Shown: piece after piece, positions 57,338-64,000 of the stretch
How the letters are laid out: each line of letters opens with the position of its first letter
How positions within the stretch are numbered: position 1 is the first letter of the stretch
From: Pontibacter kalidii
GTDB taxonomy: Bacteria > Bacteroidota > Bacteroidia > Cytophagales > Hymenobacteraceae
Reading direction: 5' to 3'
NCBI RefSeq assembly: GCF_026278245.1
Contig: NZ_CP111079.1
Span: 2,296,501 to 2,360,500 of the forward strand
Length of the DNA: 64,000 bases
The notes under the pieces: generated by a model
What the model saw: only the letters and a program-made list of their open reading frames with translations
Told to the model about the DNA's origin: nothing
Database searches by the model: none
Made by a program: the position numbers and the translations under genes

Positions 57338-58276
57338 TTGCCTCGCATCAGGTACCTTAAAGTTGTGAAGGAAGGCACAGCGGCAAATATATTGATCTAA
57401 TATAACCTCAATGTTATGCTTGCTAGTTTCTCAAAATTGTTGCGCTAAGCAAATGAGGCTGCAGAGCAGAAGTCATGAAAGAGGTTTGGTCCTTGGTCCC
57501 GTGGAATTCTTTTATGCCACAGGTACCACGAGGAATCATCGAGGTAGTAAGCAATTACCGGATTGTTTATACTAAAGAACGACACGTGGCTTAAGTGATA
57601 GTGGTATACTTCTTCGCTACCGCTGTAGGCGGCTCCGGCTGTAAAGCCGGTCTTCTCCTTAGTACCTCCAACTGCTCTCAGGGTAGCTGGCACCTCCACC
57701 TTCCAGGAGATTAGATGCCTCAAGCCAATAGCAAGTACAGTGTTGAGGGTACCATGGGTCTGGCAGAGGATGCCCTGAGTATAAACCCTGCCAAAACCAA
57801 TGGATGCCCCCTGCCAATGCTATCATCGGGCGTAGGACATCCGCCTTTTCCCTGTATTTTATAGCTTAAACAGTTGCCGGGAATGTTTTCTAAGTTTCCC
57901 TTGACCATTATTTCTACCCAGGCTGTGGCTCCGTCATTTTCACCCTCAGAACGCTTATTCCCAGCCCCCTCACCGGCTTTAAGTCCCACATCCCCTAAAC
58001 CACATGAAAAACATACTCTACAGGCAGCACCTGAGGTTTAACCAAACCATAACCCTCTCATAACTTGCCAGTAGCAAGCTATGTCTACCTTAGAGCTATC
58101 ATTCATATTAGCCTGAAGAGTAATCTCAAAGCTTGCAATTAAATTATGAGAACAAAGATAAAAAGACGCATAGGGGCGGTAGGGAATAGGCTGGAGTGCT
58201 TCCTCCTCTACAGGCTACGCTCCTTTTACTCCCCATTTAAGTCTTCACGGGCCTAACCCCTACCCGCACCTGCTTT
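57338..58276. other. Gene-poor segment with unassigned open frames
   Basis: The minus strand has two adjacent frames of 89-92 codons (57445-57723 and 57720-57989), with GENDGATAWVEIMVKGNLEN and GFTAGAAYSGSEEVYHYHLS as typical pieces. I recognise neither. The length and closeness hint at one former gene, but there is no domain to confirm it. The rest is AT-rich with no signal. Confidence 0.35.
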
Positions 58277-58387
58277 ATGCCGAGAAAGAGACAAGTTGAG
58301 GTTGCCGTAATCTCTGATGTACACCTCGGCACCTACGGGTGCCATGCAAAAGATGTGAGAGAAACGCCACAAAAAGATGCAACGTAG
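58277..58387 (+). pseudogene. N-terminal fragment of a UDP-2,3-diacylglucosamine diphosphatase-like gene
   Basis: The 36-codon frame reads MPRKRQVEVAVISDVHLGTY and GCHAKD before a TAG at 58385. The Bacteroidota LpxH-like phosphoesterase family begins with the same ISDVHLGTYGCHAKEL block. The remaining 80 percent of the gene is absent; only the first metal-binding motif is left. Confidence 0.65.
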
Positions 58388-58678
58388 GTGAGGGAGCAAG
58401 AGGCTGCATGTAATGTAGGCAGCCCAAGATTTGTATCGGGGACATAACCTGGGGCAACGGCAGGGGCTCACGCACTACCTATCGTTAGTCGCCGAGGCCT
58501 TGATCACATCGTTTCTTTACACTGAGCACCAGAAGCGTGGTCAACCAGGAGTACAGCGCCTATTTGCCGCTCTTCCGTCAGCCGGTAAAAAGCTGTGGCA
58601 GGCTCAGCCCTTTCTAAATGTTGAGTTCTACTAAAGCAGGTGAGAAAATGCGCGTCAGAAGCCTCAAATCCTCCAGGA
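58388..58678. other. Decayed or noncoding stretch
   Basis: A plus-strand frame (58431-58634) ends in AALPSAGKKLWQAQPFLNVEFY but has no recognisable domain. I see nothing else. Confidence 0.35.
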
Positions 58679-58758
58679 AATGGTTCGAAATTCGTACCCC
58701 CCGGGAGCACAAGTCCAATTTCAGGTGCTAACTGCTTCTATAGTGGTTAGCGCTTTTT
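58679..58758 (+). repeat. tRNA-end-like repeat with terminator hairpin, copy 2
   Basis: AATGGTTCGAAATTCGTACC and the sequence following it match 22959-23037. The hairpin GTGCTAACTGCT/AGTGGTTAGCGC has changed bases at paired positions compared with copy 1 but keeps its pairing with G-U wobbles, then T9. The kept structure suggests the hairpin was under selection. Here the upstream DNA is not an IS, so it shows what may precede the repeat. Confidence 0.5.
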
Positions 58759-59224
58759 TTTTAATACACTGAAATAACTAAGCCATCTTACCTATAAGAC
58801 ATCGTTTTAACTCATCGACTTTTATATAAGGATATTCTTGTTTATGTTCATAATCGAAGACCAAGCTTTGCCGCCGTGGACGTGTATGAGACGGAACCCC
58901 CTTTGTGATAAAATCCCCCCTTGTTGTAGCTGCCTAACGTGACCTGCACCCCTTACCTGGGTCATGTAGAGCAGAATAGCTACGAGCTATACTTCCGGAA
59001 AGCATTTGAAAATGTGTTGAAATGTGGCTGCTTTAGCATTCAGGCTCTTTTCCTGCTCCTATTTAGTAGAAACTTGTAAGACCTGGCAGAAATCCTGTAA
59101 CAGATCCCGTAGCCCTGCCAATTAGATTTGCCTCTGCAAGCAGCTCAAACAAAATGGAACTTTGAATACGCCGAGTAACACAAACCTGCTCGGGCGGGCA
59201 TGCTGGAAGTAATGCCGGTATAGA
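58759..59224. other. Intergenic, no gene seen
   Basis: AT-rich with short frames only. It precedes the AraC regulator and includes its promoter at the right end. Confidence 0.45.
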
Positions 59225-59275
59225 ATCACAAGTATAGCCAATCCGAAGGAAGATCCAGTTGGCTATACTTGTGAT
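59225..59275. promoter_or_regulatory. 17-bp perfect inverted repeat ahead of the AraC gene
   Basis: ATCACAAGTATAGCCAA (59225-59241) pairs exactly with 59259-59275 around a 17-nt loop. It ends 57 bp before the start codon and has no T tract, so it may be a regulator binding site or a leader stem rather than a terminator. Confidence 0.55.
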
Positions 59276-59332
59276 CATACTTTGAATATTCGTTTGGTTC
59301 CATATTTTTACATGCCCGAACGCTACTGAATT

Positions 59333-60238
59333 ATGACTAAACAAAGTGCCTCTATACCTATCTACACCGAGGCTGAAAGCTTCAACAAAACCGGTTTACG
59401 TGATTTTTATATTGCCTCCTACCAGGACCGCCAGGACGCCGGACTAAAGCGGGTTGCGCCGCATCGCCATACCTATTTCGAGATCATCTGGATCACCCAG
59501 GGCAGCGGTACCCATACCATCGATTTTAACGATTATGCCTTCAAGGGCCCCTGCCTTTTCCTCTTACAGCCCAGCCACATCCACCAGATCGTAAAAGATG
59601 GTCCAACCAAAGGCTATGTACTCAAATTCAACGAGTCGTTGTTTTCGGTTGATGCCGGCATCGAGAACCTCTTGCTGAAGTATGGCATCTTTGATAACAT
59701 CAACGTGCAACCAGTTCTCCACCTGAACCAGGGCGCTGTTTTGCTGCTGGATGACCTGATGCAGAAAATGCTGCTGGAGTATAAAAATCCTTCAGACCTA
59801 TCAACGGTGATCATTGCCTCCTACCTCAAGATCTTTCTCCTGCAGGTATACAAGCTGAAAGACAGCCACCAGCAAGAGCTGCTTCCGAGGCCGGAACCGC
59901 GTTACCTGATATACCGCACTTTTAAGATGCTGGTAGAGCAGCAGTACCGGCAGCACCACACGGTGCAACTTTATGCGGATGAACTGGCTATTACGCCGCG
60001 CTCCCTGAACGAGATCACCCACAAATATGCCGGCAAAACGGTAAGCGACCTGATAAAGGAAAGGCTCCTGCTGGAAGCGAAAAGGCTGCTGCACCACGGC
60101 CAGTTTTCTGTGAAGGAAATTGCCGCGCAACTAGGCTTTGACGATGCTGCCTACTTTACCCGCTTCTTTACAAAGAATGAAGGCATGTCTCCCCAAAGCT
60201 TCCGGTCCATAAAAAACGCCTCCGCCGTTGACTTGTAG
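59333..60238 (+). CDS. AraC-family transcriptional regulator with cupin domain
   Basis: A 301-residue regulator: N-terminal cupin-type sensor (HRHTYFEIIWITQGSGTHTI, FLLQPSHIHQIVKDG) and C-terminal AraC DNA-binding domain (LADELAITPRSLNEITHKYA, SVKEIAAQLGFDDAAYFTRF). It probably senses a small organic effector and controls the next gene, which starts 114 bp later on the same strand. Confidence 0.92.
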   Translation: MTKQSASIPIYTEAESFNKTGLRDFYIASYQDRQDAGLKRVAPHRHTYFEIIWITQGSGTHTIDFNDYAFKGPCLFLLQPSHIHQIVKDGPTKGYVLKFNESLFSVDAGIENLLLKYGIFDNINVQPVLHLNQGAVLLLDDLMQKMLLEYKNPSDLSTVIIASYLKIFLLQVYKLKDSHQQELLPRPEPRYLIYRTFKMLVEQQYRQHHTVQLYADELAITPRSLNEITHKYAGKTVSDLIKERLLLEAKRLLHHGQFSVKEIAAQLGFDDAAYFTRFFTKNEGMSPQSFRSIKNASAVDL

Positions 60239-60351
60239 CTTAATTACTTAAATGTCCAGGACAAGCAACGATTTGTCTATTGAGCCAGGGACTTGATTGA
60301 GAGAAATTTGTGCTGTTAACAAGATACAATCATCGTCTAAAACAGCATATA

Positions 60352-61284
60352 ATGAACCGTAAATCATTCCTCCACAAATCCTTACTCAGCTCTTCGCTCC
60401 TGCTGGTGCCGGAGCTGGCACACAACACTTTTTCAGCTGCTGTCGGTAAGATAAGTATGAAGCTTGCCATTAGAGACCGGAACCAGAAAAACATTTGCGC
60501 TACCTGCGGTGCCCGGTATGCTTCTGCCAAAACCAACACAGACACCTGCCCTGTTTGCCAGGACGAGCGCCAGTACGTAGGCAACAACGGGCAGGTATGG
60601 CTAAGCTACAACGAAGTAGCAAAAGGCAGAAGCATCCGCATCACACAGCTACAGCCAGACCTCTACGACCTGAAGACCACGCCTTCTTTTGCCATTGACC
60701 AGAAAGCCCACCTGGTCATTTCAAAATCCGGGAATATACTTTGGGACTGTATTCCTTTTCTGGATGAGCAGACGGCAACCTATATCCACTCAATCGGAGG
60801 CATCAAGGCAATCGCAATTTCGCACCCGCACTACTATAGCCTGATGGCCGAATGGGCCAACGCGTTTGACTGCCCCATCTACCTGCACGAACAGGACAAG
60901 CAATGGATACAGGATAAAAGTGAGCACATCCGGTTGTGGAAAGGAGAGAAAATGGAGCTCTGGGACGACATCAAAATCGTGCACGTGGCCGGCCACTTCG
61001 CGGGAAGCACCGTGCTGCACCTGCCCCATCACGGCACCAAGAGCGCTCTACTTACAGGTGATAGTATCTATGTCGCGCGTGACAGAAAGCACGTGTCCTT
61101 TATGTACAGCTATCCGAACCTGATACCGCTACCGAAACAAGCAATTGAACTGATTCAGAAGCGCGTAGAACCGCTCGCTTTTGATAGCATCTATGGCGCC
61201 TTCGAAGGGCAGGTGATTCCTTCCGGGGCCAAGGGAGCCTTTAACCGTTCTGTAGCCAGGTACCTGAACATCTTCAACGTATAA
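60352..61284 (+). CDS. MBL-fold hydrolase-like protein with zinc ribbon, atypical metal site
   Basis: About 310 residues from MNRKSFLHKSLLSSSLLL (60352), which resembles a Tat-like leader; an earlier Met at 60310 and a later one at 60457 are alternatives. A zinc ribbon (CATCGARYASAKTNTDTCPVC, two CxxC pairs about 17 apart) precedes an MBL fold. The family motif HxHxDH is replaced by SHPHYYSLMAEW, keeping only two His; HVAGHFAGSTVLHL and LLTGDS remain. Activity is uncertain, perhaps altered. It is the likely target of the AraC gene upstream. Confidence 0.72.
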   Translation: MNRKSFLHKSLLSSSLLLVPELAHNTFSAAVGKISMKLAIRDRNQKNICATCGARYASAKTNTDTCPVCQDERQYVGNNGQVWLSYNEVAKGRSIRITQLQPDLYDLKTTPSFAIDQKAHLVISKSGNILWDCIPFLDEQTATYIHSIGGIKAIAISHPHYYSLMAEWANAFDCPIYLHEQDKQWIQDKSEHIRLWKGEKMELWDDIKIVHVAGHFAGSTVLHLPHHGTKSALLTGDSIYVARDRKHVSFMYSYPNLIPLPKQAIELIQKRVEPLAFDSIYGAFEGQVIPSGAKGAFNRSVARYLNIFNV

Positions 61285-61320
61285 AGCACGAGGCTATACC
61301 TTCCTTTCTCCCTAATGTTC

Positions 61321-61362
61321 ACAAAGAAGCCGCTAACACCCGTCAGCGGCTTCTTTGTTTTG
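61321..61362. terminator. Bidirectional terminator
   Basis: ACAAAGAAGCCGCT (61321-61334) pairs with AGCGGCTTCTTTGT (61345-61358), followed by TTTT. It sits between two convergent genes and can serve both. Confidence 0.85.
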
Positions 61363-61389
61363 GTAATCGAAATCAAATTCATCAGGCTA

Positions 61390-62286
61390 TTATGCTCTCA
61401 TTTGACAGGCCTCGGTTTCATGTTCGAGTTCCAGAGTTACTTCTGTTATGGAAAAGGTGTTGAGCGTCTTTCTGATCTGCTGCTTCAAGAAGGCTGTTGC
61501 TTCCGGCTCATCCACATCCGCTACGACCAGGTGAGCAGACAGCACGTGGTGCTCGCCATCCAGCGACCAGAGTCTTAAAGCATGTATATCCCGAACATGC
61601 TGCAGCGACAATACCTGCGCTTTTACCTGTTCTACATGCTGATCAAGCAGGTTTGCCTGGAGTAAAACCTTTACAGAAGCCCAGGCATTTTTAAAGGCAT
61701 GTGCCAGCATGTACACCGAAATGGCAATGGACAGAAGCGGATCGAGCCACGGCAATTCGAAAAACATCAGGATGACACTTGCTACCAGAACCGCTGCCCA
61801 CCCCAACAGGTCTTCGAGCATGTGCAGCGACACGGCGCGCTGGTTTAGGTTGATCCCTCCCCTCAGCTTAAAAAAAGCAGCGCCGTTTACCGCTATCCCA
61901 AGTATGGCAAACAGCAGCATGCCTACCGGCTCGGGCATAGAAGGGTCTTGCAGTCGTTCAACAGCCTCTGTAATAACGAACCCCGAACCAACTATTAATA
62001 TAAGCGAGGTAAGCAAGGCGCCGGCCACAGAGTAGCGCTTGTAGCCATAAGTATAGCTTTGGTTGCCCGGCTGCTCCGATTTGCGTTGCAGAAAGTACGT
62101 AAGGCCAAGTGCAATGGCATCGCCAAAGTCGTGAAGGGCGTCGCTCATGATGGCCACGCTGTTCACAAAGAACCCTCCAATAAGCTCCAGTACAGCAAAG
62201 CCCAGGTTTAGGAAAAAAGCAAACCCGATGTTGCCCGTCGCATGATGATGATGGTGATGCCCGTGAGTGTGATGATGATGTCCCAT
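61390..62286 (-). CDS. Cation diffusion facilitator (zinc-type) transporter
   Basis: A 298-residue CDF protein with a His-rich N-terminus (MGHHHHTHGHHHHHH), six predicted spans and the metal-site motifs SDALHDFGDA and HMLEDLLGW (HxxxD pairs), plus a cytoplasmic C-terminal domain (HVRDIHALRLWSLDGEHHVL). It exports zinc, cobalt or cadmium using the proton gradient. Convergent to the MBL gene. Confidence 0.93.
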   Translation of the reverse strand: MGHHHHTHGHHHHHHATGNIGFAFFLNLGFAVLELIGGFFVNSVAIMSDALHDFGDAIALGLTYFLQRKSEQPGNQSYTYGYKRYSVAGALLTSLILIVGSGFVITEAVERLQDPSMPEPVGMLLFAILGIAVNGAAFFKLRGGINLNQRAVSLHMLEDLLGWAAVLVASVILMFFELPWLDPLLSIAISVYMLAHAFKNAWASVKVLLQANLLDQHVEQVKAQVLSLQHVRDIHALRLWSLDGEHHVLSAHLVVADVDEPEATAFLKQQIRKTLNTFSITEVTLELEHETEACQMRA

Positions 62287-62351
62287 AGTTCAGAAAGTAT
62301 AAAAGCCATGCCCCTGCGTTGAACAGGAAGCACGGCTCAGGTTCAGCGTTT

Positions 62352-62759
62352 CTATTTTGTACTTGTTGGCAGTTTAGCTGAGATATGCGCTCCGGCAGCC
62401 AGAGCAACCAGTCCTCCCATAATAGCCACGTTCTGGATAAAGTCCATCAGAGCGGTCTGAAACATCATACCTTCCATGTTCCAGAAGGTGTGCATGATCA
62501 GGGTCATCGGGAGTAAGAGCAGGATCAAGGCGATGGCCGTTTGCTTCACTTTGATGCCGGCAAACAAAAGCAGGGCTCCAGCCAACTCCGTGACCATGGC
62601 TGCACCTAAAAGAATCGGTACAAACGGCAATCCTTTCGATGCCATCCACATGGCTGGCCCGTCCCATAAAAGTACTTTATGCATGCCCGCCACTAAAAAC
62701 GTGATCCCGGTCAGTATCCGGGCTGTAAGGATAAAGGGTTGAACAGATGATTTTTTCAT
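62352..62759 (-). CDS. DoxX-family membrane protein
   Basis: A 135-residue protein with four spans: ARILTGITFLVAGMHKVLLW at the start, VTELAGALLLFAGI and IALILLLLPMTLIMHTFW in the middle, and a last span near IMGGLVALAAGA. It matches DoxX. Function unknown; often tied to redox or sulfur metabolism. It lies 65 bp upstream of the CDF gene, same strand. Confidence 0.9.
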   Translation of the reverse strand: MKKSSVQPFILTARILTGITFLVAGMHKVLLWDGPAMWMASKGLPFVPILLGAAMVTELAGALLLFAGIKVKQTAIALILLLLPMTLIMHTFWNMEGMMFQTALMDFIQNVAIMGGLVALAAGAHISAKLPTSTK

Positions 62760-62797
62760 AGTCGTATTGATTTTAGATTAATAAGTATAAGATTGGG

Positions 62798-64000
62798 TTA
62801 GAATATAAACTGGGCACCTAAGGCGATTTGGTTGGCGGAGGATGTCTTATACACCTCCTGCCCGTTTTCCAGCAGCCTCCAGTCGGTATTGGCGCGGTAC
62901 CATTCCAGGGCTATACCTAATGGCCCTACATCATAGCGAAGCATGGGCACAATGATCTCATTCTTCAGGCGGGCATTACCGGGTACTTCCGAGAGCACAT
63001 CGTTATCATTCGGGTTGTCCTGGCCGTACATGACCCAGGCGCTGAAGTGCTTACCGACCCTATACCCTGCCTGCCCCCAGGCACCGTGGCCTTCTATGTC
63101 GCCGAACTGAAGCAGCTGGCCCCAACTCTGGCCGATGGCGCGCCCCCAGTAGGCGTTCCCCTGCAAAGTGGCTCCGCCATACACCAGTTTAGTGCCTGCC
63201 TGCACGGCTTTGCCTTCCAGGTTGCTGCGGGCCTCGCCCTGCACCAGGCGCTTGCGGTCGTAGTGGGCTGCCAGGTTTACTTCCCATTTCAGCGGGCGCG
63301 TCTGGTTACTGACGTTCAGGCCGAGTTCTGTTTGCGGCACGCCGATCTCCCCTTCGTCACGACCATCAGCTTCGGCTTTCGGGCCGGTCCAGGAGCCGCG
63401 GAAAAGGGTCAGGTCAAGACGTACTTTAGTGGCGGCTGTCGGGCTGGTTATACCTTGGTAGAGGAACAGGCCGGGATTGCGGAAGCCGATGCCACCTGCC
63501 GAGCCGTAGCCCATGGCAAAATGCGTAACCGAGTTGGGGAAATGCGCCACCATCGGCGTCCAGTTCTGACCCAGGCGCAGTCTTGTCTGCCCCTTCTGCA
63601 CCTCCACGTACGCCAGGCGCACCCGCGGCAGCAGGTTCTCATCAGCAAAACCGCCTGCGCCTGCCGTGCCTCCTAAAAAATCCAGCTCAGCGCGACCGGT
63701 GGCGGTGATGCCGTGCGGTAGGTTATAGGCGGTGCCTTTAAATACCAGCCAGGTTTTGCGCAGGTCGCCGCCAAACTGGTACTCGTCCTGGGAGGGTTGT
63801 TTCGGGCTGGCCCACATCGTAATGGCGCCGTCGCCGAGGCCAAAGGTACCGTCCTGCACAAAGCCGGAGGCCGTGATGATGCCGTTGATACTGGATCTAA
63901 AGTATGGCTTGCCCGCCTGCGTGGTATCCGGTGCCGGAGTGGCCGGAAAGCTGAGGTCGATCTGGGCGTTTGCCTGGTGGAACAGCAGCGTGCTCATGGC
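62798..64000 (-). CDS. Outer-membrane porin-like protein, 5' end cut by the window
   Basis: About 400 residues of a beta-rich protein: GIITASGFVQDGTFGLGD, YQFGGDLRKTWLVFKGTAYN, LRLGQNWTPMVAHFPNSVTHF and many alternating strands to the final IALGAQFIF. It resembles the DcaP-like porin group. The first Met at 63997 leaves only a short leader ending HQANA, so part of the signal peptide probably lies beyond 64000. Downstream on the same strand are the DoxX and CDF genes. Confidence 0.7.
   Translation of the reverse strand, partial: AMSTLLFHQANAQIDLSFPATPAPDTTQAGKPYFRSSINGIITASGFVQDGTFGLGDGAITMWASPKQPSQDEYQFGGDLRKTWLVFKGTAYNLPHGITATGRAELDFLGGTAGAGGFADENLLPRVRLAYVEVQKGQTRLRLGQNWTPMVAHFPNSVTHFAMGYGSAGGIGFRNPGLFLYQGITSPTAATKVRLDLTLFRGSWTGPKAEADGRDEGEIGVPQTELGLNVSNQTRPLKWEVNLAAHYDRKRLVQGEARSNLEGKAVQAGTKLVYGGATLQGNAYWGRAIGQSWGQLLQFGDIEGHGAWGQAGYRVGKHFSAWVMYGQDNPNDNDVLSEVPGNARLKNEIIVPMLRYDVGPLGIALEWYRANTDWRLLENGQEVYKTSSANQIALGAQFIF

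Overview
The window looks like a chromosome segment of a Bacteroidota bacterium, most likely order Cytophagales, family Hymenobacteraceae (Pontibacter-like). This is inferred from gene content: SusC/SusD pairs, a FecI/FecR system, sphingolipid genes, DUF5686 and DUF4833 proteins, IS types, and no purine-rich ribosome binding sites ahead of most starts. Assignments come from reading motifs; no database search was run.

Layout. 1-4.5 kb is accessory DNA: a structured left edge, a GH79 (heparanase-like) lipoprotein, an intact IS1-family element with target duplication, an IS3 remnant and a small conserved gene. 4.5-11.3 kb is a minus-strand locus of SusC, SusD, a phosphodiester glycosidase and a PHP phosphodiesterase. 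11.4-14.8 kb is a graveyard (IS982 tail, ROK kinase, and a radical SAM gene broken by one base in a G/C run). 15-21.4 kb carries a cold-shock gene, two paralogous HTH regulators whose N-terminal metal-binding CxxC has lost its first Cys, a frameshifted outer-membrane protein, and kaiC-kaiB. Two near-identical promoter modules lie just 3' of the two regulator genes. 21.7-23 kb holds an IS3 element nested in an older IS end.

23.4-36.7 kb is the most notable region: about 14 closely spaced minus-strand genes that appear to encode inositol phosphorylceramide synthesis. They are serine palmitoyltransferase, a bacterial ceramide synthase-like protein, a CerR-like reductase, inositol-phosphate synthase, a PgpA-like phosphatase, GtrA, a DUF5686 outer-membrane protein, a CDP-alcohol phosphatidyltransferase, DUF4833, a fatty acid 2-hydroxylase-like protein, an Aur1/PAP2-like synthase, then a metallophosphoesterase, a barrel protein and a HAD phosphatase. 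A TetR gene upstream (36.9-37.5 kb) has the same 27-bp operator ahead of its own start and ahead of the sphingolipid genes, so it probably controls both.

37.6-44.1 kb is an RND efflux operon (TolC, RND pump, membrane fusion protein) with its own TetR regulator and a cluster of palindromic sites. 44.2-45.1 kb is an IS5-family element. 45.3-57.3 kb is a second phosphodiester-linked locus: ECF sigma, FecR, SusC with STN domain, SusD, glycerophosphodiester phosphodiesterase, a metallophosphoesterase with PA14, and a further metallophosphoesterase. 57.3-59.3 kb is decayed DNA with an LpxH-like fragment and the second copy of a tRNA-end-like repeat. 59.3-64 kb carries an AraC regulator, an atypical MBL-fold protein, a cation diffusion facilitator, a DoxX protein and a barrel protein cut by the window edge.

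Together, the window combines manufacture of inositol sphingolipids with two outer-membrane uptake systems whose associated enzymes all attack phosphoesters. A functional link between them is inference.
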